Source: JAPULR01 sp963665075
GTDB taxonomy: Bacteria > Chloroflexota > Dehalococcoidia > Lucifugimonadales > GCA-2712585
NCBI GenBank assembly: GCA_963665075.1
Contig: OY762063.1
Span: 2,232,001 to 2,296,000, forward strand
Direction: 5' to 3'
Length of the DNA: 64,000 nucleotides
The number at the start of each line of letters is the position of its first letter. Position 1 is the first letter of the stretch. The translations under genes and the position numbers were made by a program. The notes beneath the pieces are model-generated. The model was not told where the DNA came from. It saw only the letters and a program-made list of their open reading frames with translations, and made no database searches. This document shows positions 35,231 to 44,290 of this stretch, one piece after another.

Positions 35231-36087
35231 TAACGCAGTTCCGCCGCCGCCCGCGTGCCGATGTCGAGGAACTGGACGAGGGCGACCATGTCCGCGTTGT
35301 AGACGTACCCGCGGGAACCTTGCTGCACCGGCAGCCCGAGGCCGGAGGCTAACTCCCGCACAGGTTCGGGGAATTCCGACGACATGCGATATATCAAGGC
35401 CGCGAATTCGTCCTGCGGCAAGTCGCTCTCGCTTGCCGGGTACTGCACCGGCGTAATCGACATCTCAGACAGGTGGGCGTTGTAGAGCAGGACGTTGCCG
35501 CCCTCCGTCTCCAGCGACATGAGCTTCTGAGCGATGGGTTCAGGGTTGCCGTCGGTCGCCATCCCGTCGGTGACGTGGATAACCATTGGGGGGTAGGAGC
35601 TGGGGTGGTTCGCGGTCCAGTCGGAAAGGGCACGCAGGGCGACTTCGAGGGCTTCGCACATGGGCGTGCCGTAGAGAGCCTCCGGACGGAGCCACACGGG
35701 GAACTTTCGGGAGACCTCCACCAATCCGCCCGCGCCGTCGGACTCCTTCACCTGCCGCTCTTCCACGTCGGCCACCTCGACGACCTCGCTAATTTTGAGA
35801 AAGGGGCTGTCCAGAGAAGTGCCGGGAAGGACGCTCTTCAAGTCGGGATCCCCGGCGTTGTCCGTCGTATAGGTCACGATGCCAACGTCGAAATAGTCTC
35901 GGACGTCCATGCCTTGGGAGCAGCGCTGGGAGATGGCGTCGAGGATGCGGTTCAGGGCGTCGGCGGCCCCGTCCATCTTCCGAAGTCCGGGCTGTCCTCC
36001 CAAGGAATCATGCATGGATCCGGATTGGTCGATGAGAAACATGAAGCACCCCGGATTGGCCCTACTAATATCCACCGATGTTGTCAT
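35230..36087 (-). CDS. TerY-like von Willebrand factor A protein of the triad
   Basis: 285 residues from an ATG with AGGAGGG eight bases upstream; a longer in-frame start 58 codons earlier has no ribosome site. The vWA MIDAS motif is FLIDQSGSM near residue 18, with the later Thr in GTPMCEAL and Asp in HVTDGMATDG. TerY proteins form triads with a PP2C phosphatase and a kinase, predicted to act in stress or metal-dependent signalling. No TerD-family gene is present in this window. Confidence 0.84.
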   Translation of the reverse strand: MTTSVDISRANPGCFMFLIDQSGSMHDSLGGQPGLRKMDGAADALNRILDAISQRCSQGMDVRDYFDVGIVTYTTDNAGDPDLKSVLPGTSLDSPFLKISEVVEVADVEERQVKESDGAGGLVEVSRKFPVWLRPEALYGTPMCEALEVALRALSDWTANHPSSYPPMVIHVTDGMATDGNPEPIAQKLMSLETEGGNVLLYNAHLSEMSITPVQYPASESDLPQDEFAALIYRMSSEFPEPVRELASGLGLPVQQGSRGYVYNADMVALVQFLDIGTRAAAELR

Positions 36088-36301
36088 GCCTGCTGCCCTC
36101 CTAACGTGCTTAACCGACGATTCGCGAAATTGAGTGGAACCGTCCCGCGTCATCTCAACACAGAATGTCATTATACACCACTTATTGCTATTTGACGGAA
36201 ACCTTTGCGTAATCGCTATTCCGGCGGCGTTCGTAATGATGCTGAATTGGATTGGGCGCATTTCTCGTTTAGAATAGGCGGGTCAGGGGGTGTGTTAATC
36301 C

Positions 36302-37348
36302 ATGATGGAAGTTGTTTGCAGCCGGTGCGGATTACGGGACGGATTCTCCTTCAGCGCGTTGGAGTGTGGGGAGTGTGGGGGTCCGTTGGATTTGGCGGAG
36401 GGGACGTATGAGGAGCCGGTTGAGGTCGTGTCGTTGGGGGAGGGGAATACGCCGGTGGTGAGGCTGGCGAACGTGGGGCGGGAGTTGGGGATGGAGAGGT
36501 TGTACGCCAAGCTGGAGTTTCTGAATCCGACGGGGTCGTTCAAGGACAGGGGATCGGCGGTGATGGTGTCGGTGTTGAGGAATGAGGGGATTGGGAGCGC
36601 GGCGGAGGATTCGTCGGGGAACGCGGGGGCGTCGGTGGCGGCGTACTGCGCGCAGGCGGGGATAGAGGCGACGATATTCGCGCCGGCGTCGGCACCGCCG
36701 ATGAAGTTGCAGCAGATTGGGTTGTATGGGGCGCGTGTGGTGAAGGTTGGAGGAGGGCGGTCGGCGGTGGCGGAGGCGTGTCGTCGGTATTGCGAGGACG
36801 AGGGGGTGGTTTACGCTTCGCACAATTTGAGTCCGCTTTTCATCGAGGGGACGAAGAGCTTTGCGTCGGAGGTTGCGTCGCAGATGGGGGAGGGATTGGA
36901 GCACGTGCTGTTTCCGGTGGGGAACGGGTCGCTGCTGATAGGGGCGTGGAAGGGGTTTAGAGAGGTGGGGCGGATGCCGAGGCTGCATTGCGTACAGTCG
37001 GAGGCGTGTATGCCGATTGCGGCGGCGTTTGGAGGTGAGGAATGGATGCCGCCGGAGGATGGGGTGTCGACGGTTGCGGGGGGGATTGCGGTGGAGCGTC
37101 CGCCGCGGTTGGGGCAGGCGTTGGATGTGCTGGGGGATAGCGGCGGGTCGGCGGTGGCGGTTGGGGAGGGGGAGATTGTGCGGTGGCAGCGTCGGTTGAG
37201 CACTTCGGAGGGGTTGTTTGTGGAGCCGACGTCGGCGTCGGCGATGGCGGGGTTGGAGGCGTTGTTGGAGGGGGGGAAGGTTGGGAGGGGGGATAGGGTG
37301 TTGGTGGCGTTGACGGGGTTCGGGTTTAAGGATAGGGTGGGGTATTAG
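36302..37348 (+). CDS. thrC: Threonine synthase-like PLP enzyme 1
   Basis: 348 residues of fold-type II PLP enzyme. An N-terminal zinc ribbon (CSRCG..CGECGGPLD) precedes the catalytic domain. The PLP lysine is in NPTGSFKDRG near residue 80; SSGNAGASVAAY binds substrate and PVGNGSLL the phosphate. It makes threonine from O-phosphohomoserine in the usual assignment, though paralogues may act on other amino acids. A second homologue lies about 7 kb away. Its stop overlaps the convergent ABC permease end by four bases. Confidence 0.85.
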   Translation: MMEVVCSRCGLRDGFSFSALECGECGGPLDLAEGTYEEPVEVVSLGEGNTPVVRLANVGRELGMERLYAKLEFLNPTGSFKDRGSAVMVSVLRNEGIGSAAEDSSGNAGASVAAYCAQAGIEATIFAPASAPPMKLQQIGLYGARVVKVGGGRSAVAEACRRYCEDEGVVYASHNLSPLFIEGTKSFASEVASQMGEGLEHVLFPVGNGSLLIGAWKGFREVGRMPRLHCVQSEACMPIAAAFGGEEWMPPEDGVSTVAGGIAVERPPRLGQALDVLGDSGGSAVAVGEGEIVRWQRRLSTSEGLFVEPTSASAMAGLEALLEGGKVGRGDRVLVALTGFGFKDRVGY

Positions 37349-38133
37349 AGGTCTTTCCACCGGAGCATCATCGTGCCAAGAACCATGCAGACGAGGGCCG
37401 ATCCTGCCAAGACTGTTATTTCCAAAGACGAAGGCATCTGCCCGTTAAATCCCTTTTCGACGGCGTCCGCCGCATAGCGGAACGGGGAGATGTACCCCAG
37501 CCATTGGGATAGTCTGGGAGCGTCGTCAAAGGTGTAGAAGACGGGGGAGAGCAGGATGAAAACTATGCCGAGCATGCTGTTGGTAATCATGCCGACATTG
37601 AGGTCGGGGGACAGGCTGACTACGACAAGGGTGGCTCCGGTGATGGTGACGATTACTGAGAAGATGAGCAGGGGCATTGTCCAATGGATGTCGTAGTCGG
37701 CGCCGGCCAGCCTGGCAAAGAGGAGAACCAGGGCTGCCAGAACCGCCGCGTGCAGGGCGCCGTAGGCCAATGTGCCTATGGCGTAGGAGGCTTTTGAAAC
37801 CGGCATTGTAATCAGGAGGCGGAGCCTGCGAGTGAAGCGATCCATAAGCGTCCACTGTCCGACGTTGGCGCCGACGGCTTGACCTATGCCGAGGATGAGA
37901 GTGCCCACGAGAATGCGAAAGCCGGTTTCGAAGCGCTCCGGGGCGATGGCCGTGGCCCAGTAGAACAGGCTGAGGGGGATGATCAGCGATCCCATTGCGT
38001 GCCACAGCAGGTGACGCCTTGTGACGATGACCTTGATTTCGAAGATTGACCAGGAGTCCAGAAGAAATTTTCTCCAGCTTCCCGCGGCAACCTCTCCTCT
38101 GGGGCAGGTGTGTGCTTCATTCTCCAGCATCAT
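37345..38133 (-). CDS. ABC-2 type transporter permease
   Basis: 262 residues with about six membrane helices, including SLIIPLSLFYWATAIA, AVLAALVLLFARLAG, LLIFSVIVTITGATLVVVSL and a C-terminal ITVLAGSALVCMVLGTMML. The FYTFDDAPRLSQWLGYISPFRYAADAVEKGF segment is typical of ABC-2 drug or polysaccharide export permeases. Its ATG overlaps the ATPase stop (ATGA). Confidence 0.87.
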   Translation of the reverse strand: MMLENEAHTCPRGEVAAGSWRKFLLDSWSIFEIKVIVTRRHLLWHAMGSLIIPLSLFYWATAIAPERFETGFRILVGTLILGIGQAVGANVGQWTLMDRFTRRLRLLITMPVSKASYAIGTLAYGALHAAVLAALVLLFARLAGADYDIHWTMPLLIFSVIVTITGATLVVVSLSPDLNVGMITNSMLGIVFILLSPVFYTFDDAPRLSQWLGYISPFRYAADAVEKGFNGQMPSSLEITVLAGSALVCMVLGTMMLRWKDL

Positions 38134-39008
38134 TGCTTCCTTGTGCCATCATCGCCGATTACAGAGAAGTACACGTCCTCCAAGCTGGTTTTGGAGATTG
38201 AGAATTCTGAGATGCCTAGAGTTTGTGCTTGTTTAATTAGCTTGTCGCGACTGGCACCGTAGACTGCCTTGGTGGATTCGGCGTCGCTACGGTCGGGGGC
38301 ATACGTGAGCTTGAATTCCCCGGTGATGTGCGATCGTAGTCCGTCCAAGGTGTCCAACTCCTTGATGGTCCCCTTGTGCATGATGGCGATTCTGTCGCAG
38401 AGGGTCTCCGCTTCTTCCATGTAGTGGGTGGTAATCAGCACACTGCTGCCGTGTTCCTTTCTCTCCCGTATCCATTTCCATATCTCCAGTCGAGTAATGG
38501 GGTCCAAGCCGGTGGTTGGCTCATCCAGCAGGAGCAGTTTTGGCTGGGCCAGCCATGCCAGGGCCAGCATGATTCTCTGTCTTTCTCCGCCGGAAACAGT
38601 GGCAAAAACCCGGTTCTCAAAGCTGTGCATTTCCAGCTCATCGATAAGCTGACGGGCCCTTTCTGCGGCGCCTCTGCCCGAGAGTCCTCGAAGTTTGCCG
38701 AAGATTCGGAGGGTGTGGTAGACGGAGCAATCCCAAAGGGCGAGCCAGTCCTGGGGAACCACGCCCATCATAAATTTGGCTTGAGTGGGATTGGTCGCTA
38801 CGTCGATGCCGAATACGTGAATCCGGCCGGAAGTGCTGCTTGTTTCCGTAGTAATTTGGCGGACGAAGGTGGTCTTGCCTGAGCCGTTTGGTCCGAGAAG
38901 GCCCAGGATTTCCGACGGGCCGATGGTCAGGGAGATGTCACGATTGGCCCAAAGGCCGCCGGGGTATTGCTTGGAGACGGACTTCGCGACCAGGGGGAGA
39001 GGGGGCAC
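38130..39008 (-). CDS. ABC-2 type transporter ATP-binding protein
   Basis: 292 residues from a GTG placed eight bases after GGAGGT; the longer frame would overlap the preceding gene. Walker A is GPNGSGKTT, signature VSGGERQRI, Walker B LLLLDEPTTGLD and switch TTHYMEEAE. This is the DrrA/NodI-like group. With the following permease it forms a complete exporter pair. Confidence 0.92.
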   Translation of the reverse strand: MPPLPLVAKSVSKQYPGGLWANRDISLTIGPSEILGLLGPNGSGKTTFVRQITTETSSTSGRIHVFGIDVATNPTQAKFMMGVVPQDWLALWDCSVYHTLRIFGKLRGLSGRGAAERARQLIDELEMHSFENRVFATVSGGERQRIMLALAWLAQPKLLLLDEPTTGLDPITRLEIWKWIRERKEHGSSVLITTHYMEEAETLCDRIAIMHKGTIKELDTLDGLRSHITGEFKLTYAPDRSDAESTKAVYGASRDKLIKQAQTLGISEFSISKTSLEDVYFSVIGDDGTRKQ

Positions 39009-39036
39009 GGCGCGTGACCTCCAGACTGAAAAGGGG

Positions 39037-39762
39037 CTAGTGGCCGCGGAGTAGGCGGAGTTCTTCTTCGAGGCGGGCGGCCCGGGCTTCCGCCGCAATG
39101 CGACCAGTTCTCTCGGATACGGCTCGGGATTCAGCGGCGAGGCGGCGTTCTTGTTCTTCCTCGTGGGTGAGGAGCCATTGAAGGCCCACGGGGTCCCAAA
39201 AGCGTAGGTCGCCGTCTTGCCACCACAAGTCCAGGTTCAGGACTTGGCTGTGCCCCCAGACTGAGCCGTCGGCTTCATGGCGCATCTCCATCCGCACTAA
39301 CCGGCCATCGACCACGCGCTCGCCGACCAGAGGCTCGCCGTAGAAGTCGCCGCCGGTGGCGTCGTAGCGCCAATACTCCCTTACGCCCGTGCGGGCGTAC
39401 ACGTCGCGCTTCTCGCCCAAGTCCCTCCTCCAGGTGCTGGGGGAGCCGATTTCCAGAACGAAGTCCGGCATCTTTCCAACTTCCCACGCCAGGTAGGTGT
39501 TGTGGCTGACAATGGACTCGATGGCCGCGTCCGTCAGGTTGAGGGCCACGTAGCAATCCGGGGCGATGGAGAGTCTGGGGTTGCCTTCGACGTAATAGAG
39601 GAAGTTGTCGCCGTTGACCCTTGAGCCGGGGACGTTTCTGAAGAAGGTTCTGAGGGCGCCGACGACGCTAATGTAGAGGGGCGTTTGGTATTCTCCGTCA
39701 GGCAATGGCATACCGTCCGAATCAGGATAGACGATGGCGGTTTTGGCGGATTGAGTGGTCAT
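39037..39762 (-). CDS. Uma2-family (PD-(D/E)XK-like) endonuclease
   Basis: 241 residues. The Uma2/DUF820 core shows ISVVGALRTFF, IAPDCYVAL, MPDFVLEIGSPST, RDLGEKRDVYARTGVREYW, which carry the Asp/Glu and Lys of the restriction-like fold. The C-terminal 45 residues form a charged coiled coil (EEEQERRLAAESRAVSERTGRIAAEAR). The family is abundant in cyanobacteria and Chloroflexota; its biological role is not established. It sits 28 bases upstream of the ABC-2 pair but is probably unrelated. Confidence 0.85.
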   Translation of the reverse strand: MTTQSAKTAIVYPDSDGMPLPDGEYQTPLYISVVGALRTFFRNVPGSRVNGDNFLYYVEGNPRLSIAPDCYVALNLTDAAIESIVSHNTYLAWEVGKMPDFVLEIGSPSTWRRDLGEKRDVYARTGVREYWRYDATGGDFYGEPLVGERVVDGRLVRMEMRHEADGSVWGHSQVLNLDLWWQDGDLRFWDPVGLQWLLTHEEEQERRLAAESRAVSERTGRIAAEARAARLEEELRLLRGH

Positions 39763-40063
39763 CGCTTCCTCCTTGCGTCGGCTAATTCTACCACGGCGGG
39801 ACTCAGATTCGCTATGCTCTCACCGGGTTGGAGGGGGAGAGGGGAACTGGATTCCGGCTTTCGCCGGAATGACGAAAGTGGTCGGAATGACGGAAGTGGG
39901 GTGTCATGGGGTTAGGGGGGTTGGGTTAAAGGATAGGGTGGCGTAGGTAGAGGGGGACTGGATTCCGGCCTTCGCCGGAATGACGAGAGTGGGCGGAATG
40001 ACGAAAGTGGGCGGAATGACGAAAGTGGGCAGCCGTGGGGTTAGAAAGTGGGTGGTCATGGGG
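39763..40063. repeat. Gap with short tandem repeats
   Basis: Contains TTCCGGCTTTCGCCGGAATG and TTCCGGCCTTCGCCGGAATG palindromes. The second is followed by tandem GGCGGAATGACGAAAGTG units (about 39990-40030), which look like slippage of the palindrome tail. No gene. Confidence 0.8.
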
Positions 40064-41140
40064 TTAGAGGGGGTTGGGGATTTGGAGTTCGTGGGTGATT
40101 TGGTTGAACCATTGGATGACTTCGCGGTGGAGGGGGATGCCGTTTTGACGGCGTTCCTGCTCGGCTTCCCATTCGAGTTGGCCGGCGTAGAGTACGCGGT
40201 CGTGGCCGGGGGCGGGTGGGGTTTACTTGAGGGTTCGCAGGTAGTCGTCCATCATTGTCTTGAATTCGGTTGTGTCGGCGAAGGATTCGATGTTGAAGGC
40301 GGCGACAAAGTGGGCGAAGGTGCCGCGTCCTCGTCCGGCCCCGAAACCGCTGAGGGATAGGACGCCGCAGAGGATGTCGACGATGCAGGCGAGGCCGTAG
40401 CCCTTGTGGGAGCTTGTTTCGCGGACGCTGCCGAGGGGGAGGAGGCGGTGGGGCGAAGGGGCGGGGGTGGGTTCCATAACGGCACGGCCGTCGTCGTCGG
40501 CGAGCCAGCCTGGTAGGAGGTCAACGCCGAGGCGGCGTGCGATGTGGACTTTGTTGTCGGGGATGACGCTGGTGGCGGCGTCGAAGACGAAGGGGGGTTC
40601 CTTGCCGGCGGGAGCGGCGAGGGCGATGGGGTTGGTGCCGAGGCGGGGGACGCCGCCGAAGGTGGGGACGACGGTGGGCGGGCAGCTGGTCATGCAGACG
40701 CCGATCATGTCGTGTTCGAGGGGGATCATGGCGTGGTAGGCGGCCATGCCGAGGTGCTTGCCGTTGGCGATGGTGACCATGCCGACGCCGGTGTGGCGGG
40801 CTTTTTCGATGGCGATTTGCATGGCCTTGGGGGTGGTGATGATGCCGAGGCCGTTGTCGGAGTCGAGGGTGGCGGCGGAGGGGGATTCGCGTAAGATTGT
40901 CAGGTTTGGACGGGGGTTGAGGGCGCCTTCGCGGTAGCGTTGGACGTACTGGCGGAGGAGGTTGGAGACGCCTTGGGTATCGACGCCGCGGAGGTCGGCG
41001 GAGACGAGGACGTCGGCGGCGATGCGGGCGTCATCGTCGGGGACGGACATTTTGCGGAAGATGGCGGCTGCGGTGGAGCGGAGGTCGGATTGGTCGACGC
41101 GGACGGCGTCGGATTGTTTGAGTTTGAATTGGTCTAGCAT
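40064..41140 (-). pseudogene. Ldh2-family malate/L-lactate dehydrogenase interrupted by an in-frame TAA
   Basis: Starts MLDQFKLKQSDAVRV and shows Ldh2 features: DLRGVDTQGVSNL, DSDNGLGIITTPKAM, NGKHLGMAAYHA, SCPPTVVPTFGG.PRLGTNPIALAAP, KGYGLACIVDIL. A TAA at 40223-40225 ends the frame after 305 residues (LRTLK). Beyond it the same frame stays open for 52 codons to a TAA at 40064-40066 and encodes a normal Ldh2 tail (PGHDRVLYAGQLEWEAEQER, RRQNGIPLHREVIQWF). Full length with the stop ignored is 358 codons, the usual family size. One point mutation, a sequencing error or readthrough would explain it. Confidence 0.85.
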
Positions 41141-41427
41141 GGGGGCCTCCGGGGAGAAGTTAGTTTGTGTAAGAGGGGAAGATGGATTCCCGCTTTTGCG
41201 GGAAAAAGAGGTGGGGAGGGGGAAGGGATGGTTCGCTCTCATTCTAGCGCATTTCCCGCTCGACCCTTCGACAGGCTCAGGGTGAGCGGGTGGGTGGATC
41301 CGGCTCAGGATGAGCGGGGAGGGACTGGATTCCGGCTTTCGCCGGAATGACGGTTGGTCGGTGGACAAGGGAGAAGATGGATTCCCGCTTTTGCGGGAAT
41401 GACGGAGGGGAGGCGGAAAGGGGTATT
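41141..41427. repeat. Repeat-filled gap
   Basis: Contains ATTCCCGCTTTTGCGGGAAA, TTCCGGCTTTCGCCGGAATG and ATTCCCGCTTTTGCGGGAAT palindromes and a CCCTTCGACAGGCTCAGGGTG unit. No gene. Confidence 0.8.
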
Positions 41428-42210
41428 TCATCGGCGGGGGGAGTCGAGGGTGACGCCGCCGTCGACGGGGAGGGCGACGCCAGTGACCCATCGGGCTTCG
41501 TCGCTGGCGAGGTAGAGGGCGGCGTAGGCGATGTCCCAGGAGTTGCCTTCGACTTTGAGGGGGGAGGCGTTGCGGCGGAGGTCTCGCATCTCGTCGGACA
41601 TTCCGCCGGCGACCATCGAGGTGTAGGCGGGGCCGGGGAGGATGCAGTTGACGCGGATGCCGTCGGGGGCGTGGTCGATGGCCATAGCCTGGGTGAGGGG
41701 GATTATTGCGCCCTTGGTGACGGTGTATGGGGTCATGCCGCGGGGGCGGATGGCGGAAATGGAGGAGACGTTGACGATGGCGCCGCCGCCCGCTTGTATC
41801 ATGGGAGGGATGGCGTATTTGCTGGCGAGGATCATGCTGGTGAGGTTGACGGACATTATTCTGTCCCACTCGGATTGGGGGACTTCGGTGACCTTGCCGG
41901 GGCCGTTGACGCCGACGTTGTTGTGGAGGATATGAAGGGCGCCGTAGCGGTCGAGGGCGGCTTGGACCATCGCGCGGCATTGGTCATCTTGGGTGACGTC
42001 GGCTATGAAGACGCTGGCTTCGCCGCCTTCGGCCTGGATGGCTTGGAGGGTTGGGGCGACGCGTTCTTCGACGTTGTCTACGAGGAGGACTTTCGCACCC
42101 TCGCGGGCGAAGAGGATGCTGACGGCTTTGCCGTTGCCCATGACGTTGGCGCGGGCGCCGGCGCCGGTGACGATGGCGACTTTGTTGTGGAGGCGGTGGT
42201 CTTCATTCAT
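41428..42210 (-). CDS. Short-chain dehydrogenase/reductase (SDR)
   Basis: 260 residues, classical SDR. The cofactor loop is VTGAGARANVMGNGKA, longer than the usual TGxxxGxG. HNNVG, the catalytic Ser in VNVSSIS, and Tyr/Lys in YTVTKGA follow. The C-terminus WVTGVALPVDGGVTL is standard. Asp in LLVDN after strand 2 suggests NAD(H). It follows the Ldh2 gene region in the same direction across a repeat gap; substrate unknown. Confidence 0.9.
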   Translation of the reverse strand: MNEDHRLHNKVAIVTGAGARANVMGNGKAVSILFAREGAKVLLVDNVEERVAPTLQAIQAEGGEASVFIADVTQDDQCRAMVQAALDRYGALHILHNNVGVNGPGKVTEVPQSEWDRIMSVNLTSMILASKYAIPPMIQAGGGAIVNVSSISAIRPRGMTPYTVTKGAIIPLTQAMAIDHAPDGIRVNCILPGPAYTSMVAGGMSDEMRDLRRNASPLKVEGNSWDIAYAALYLASDEARWVTGVALPVDGGVTLDSPRR

Positions 42211-43123
42211 GGTTGTGTGCTCCTTGGGGAGGGTGTTCCGTTTATGATAGCGGATTGGAGCATAGCGGCGTGTATGCCGTTGTTGTTGTAGAGGGTATTC
42301 GTTTTGTTCGTATGAAATTTTTTTCCTGGTGGGATACGAATGGTGTTTTCATAGCTGATTCGGGGGAAATTCGGGATTCGTTTACTGTTGTGGTAAGAAC
42401 GAATGGGAGGCTTTTACCATAGACGTATGGACGCCGGACGGACACAGGCCGGCGAGGGCATGATTTGCGCGCAGGATGAGCTCAGGCGGGGCCGGATGGA
42501 GGTTTGGGTTGGCATGTGGGGCTGTGTGGAACATTTGATGGGATTGTAGCAGAGGAGGGGGTTGTTGGCAAGGGGGAGGGTGGGGATTTGGGGGGCGTGC
42601 CCTCACCCCAGTCCTCTCCCAAGACGGGAGAGGGGGGAAGAGGGGATGGGCTCCCGCTTTCGCGGGAGCAAGAGGGGACGGGATTCTTCGTCGCGGAGCC
42701 TCCTCAGAATGACAGGTTGGGTAGGGGCGGGTTTGAAACCCGCCCCTACGGGTAGGTGATACCAACGGGGGGCGCTCGACCCTTCGGCTGGGTCAGGGTG
42801 AGCGGGGGGGAAAGACTGGATTCCGGCTTTCGCCGGAATGACGGAAGGGGGCGGATTGGAGATGGGGTTGTAGCACGAGGGGTAGGTGATACCAACGGGG
42901 GGGCGCTCGACCCTTCGACAGGCTCAGGGTGAGCGGGGGATGGGCTCCCGCTTTCGCGGGAGCAAGAGGGGGCGGTTCGCGAACGGCCCCTTCGGGTAGG
43001 TCGCGGGCAGGGGCACCCCCATCCTAACCTTCCCCCGTCAAGGGGGAAGGGAGAAGAGGGGATGGGCTCCCGCTTTCGTGGGGGAAGGGAGAAGAGGGAG
43101 GGGTGTTGCATTCAAAGTGGGGG
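42211..43123. repeat. 900-bp repeat-filled gap
   Basis: Left third is copy 2 of the dispersed 220-bp element. The rest is a mosaic of CTCTCCCAAGACGGGAGAG, CTCCCGCTTTCGCGGGAGCA, a GGGCGGGTTTGAAACCCGCC hairpin, CCCTTCGACAGGCTCAGGG units and the CTTCCCCCGTCAAGGGGGAA hairpin. A GGTAGGTGATACCAACGGGG stretch occurs twice (about 42751 and 42881), showing local duplication. No gene. Confidence 0.8.
42275..42500. repeat. Dispersed 220-bp element, copy 2
   Basis: Homologous to 19540-19760 in the same orientation, sharing GGTGGGATACGAA, TAGCTGATTCGGGGGAAATT and AGAACGAATGGG blocks. Both lie in long gaps between genes. Function unknown. Confidence 0.75.
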
Positions 43124-44290
43124 TTAGAGGAGGTTCATGTATTTGTAGCCGGAGCCGGTGTTCATGAGGATTATGGTTTCGGAGCCGGTTAGGAAGTTTT
43201 GGTCGATGAGCTTTTTGAGACCGACGAGGGTGGCGGCGCCTTCGGGGGCGGCGAAGACGCCTTCGGCGGCGCCCATTTCGGTCATGGCGTCGACCATTTC
43301 CTTGTCGGAGACGGCGATGGCGGTTCCGCCGGTTTCGCGGAGGACTTTGAGGATGATGTAGTCGGCGAAGACGGCGGGGACGCGGAGGCCGGCGGCGTCG
43401 GTTGATGCGTTGGGGTATTCATCGGCGGAGTCTTCGCCTTCGTGGAAGGCTTTGACGAGGGGCTGGCAGCCTTCGGCCTGGATGCAGACGAATTTGGGCT
43501 GGGGGGTGTCAATCCAACCAAGGTCCTGGAGTTCCTTGAAGGCTTTGTGCATGCCGACGATGCCGGTGCCGCCGCCGGTGGGGTAGACGATGACGTCGGG
43601 GGCGCGCCAGCCCAAGTCCATTGCGAGTTCGAGGGCCATAGTCTTCTTGCCTTCGGCGCGGTAGGGTTCGCGGAGGGTTGAGAGGTCGAAGAGGTTTTCC
43701 TTCGCTGCCATTTCCTGGGACATGCGGCCAGCGTCGTTGATAAGACCTTCGATGAGGAAGAGACGGGCGCCGAGGGCGCGGCATTCGAGGACGTTGGCAT
43801 CGGGGGCGTCGTTGGGCATGAAGACGGTGGCTTCCATGCCGGCTTTGGCGGCGTAGGCGGCGAGGGCGCCGCCGGCGTTGCCCGCGGTGGGCATGGTGAC
43901 TTTCATTTCGCCGACTTCCTTTGCCTTGGAGACGGCGGCGGAGAGGCCGCGGGCTTTGAAGGAGCCGGTGGGGTTGAGTCCTTCGTCCTTGATGTAGAGG
44001 TTTTCGAGGTCGAGGGCTTTGCCGAGGTTGTTGGCGGGCATGAGGGGGGTGCCGCCTTCGCCGAGGGTGACGACGTTGTTCGGGTCGATGACGGGCATCA
44101 TCTCGAAGAAGCGCCACATGTTGGAGGGGCGGTCGGCGAAGGAGCCGGGGGTGGCGTTTTTGCCGACGGCGTCGAGATCGTAGCGGGCGAAGAGCACCTT
44201 GCCGCAGTCGGGACAGGTGCGGATGGGTTGTTCGTGGGGATAGACGTTTCCGCACCAGGTGCACTGGAGATGGGTGAAGTAGCTCTTCAT
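43124..44290 (-). CDS. thrC: Threonine synthase-like PLP enzyme 2
   Basis: 388 residues. N-terminal zinc ribbon (CTWCG and CPDCG) then the fold-type II PLP domain: lysine in NPTGSFKARG near residue 113, TAGNAGGALAAY, and PTGGGTGIVG as the phosphate loop. Longer than the other copy and closer to the bacterial/plant-type threonine synthases. Having two in 8 kb suggests one may have another substrate. It is followed by a repeat-filled gap. Confidence 0.88.
   Translation of the reverse strand: MKSYFTHLQCTWCGNVYPHEQPIRTCPDCGKVLFARYDLDAVGKNATPGSFADRPSNMWRFFEMMPVIDPNNVVTLGEGGTPLMPANNLGKALDLENLYIKDEGLNPTGSFKARGLSAAVSKAKEVGEMKVTMPTAGNAGGALAAYAAKAGMEATVFMPNDAPDANVLECRALGARLFLIEGLINDAGRMSQEMAAKENLFDLSTLREPYRAEGKKTMALELAMDLGWRAPDVIVYPTGGGTGIVGMHKAFKELQDLGWIDTPQPKFVCIQAEGCQPLVKAFHEGEDSADEYPNASTDAAGLRVPAVFADYIILKVLRETGGTAIAVSDKEMVDAMTEMGAAEGVFAAPEGAATLVGLKKLIDQNFLTGSETIILMNTGSGYKYMNLL

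Noticed and set aside
36088..36261. 58-codon N-terminal extension of the vWA protein
   Set aside because: No ribosome site; the downstream ATG has AGGAGGG and matches the expected vWA start.
36332..37360. 342-codon minus-strand frame opposite threonine synthase 1
   Set aside because: Low-complexity Arg/His/Pro protein; the plus-strand PLP enzyme is convincing.
40223..41980. A 585-codon minus-strand frame ending in the Ldh2 protein
   Set aside because: Its first 280 codons are antisense-like Arg/Pro-rich sequence from the SDR region and repeat palindromes. Only the part from MLDQFKLKQ is a real Ldh2 protein.
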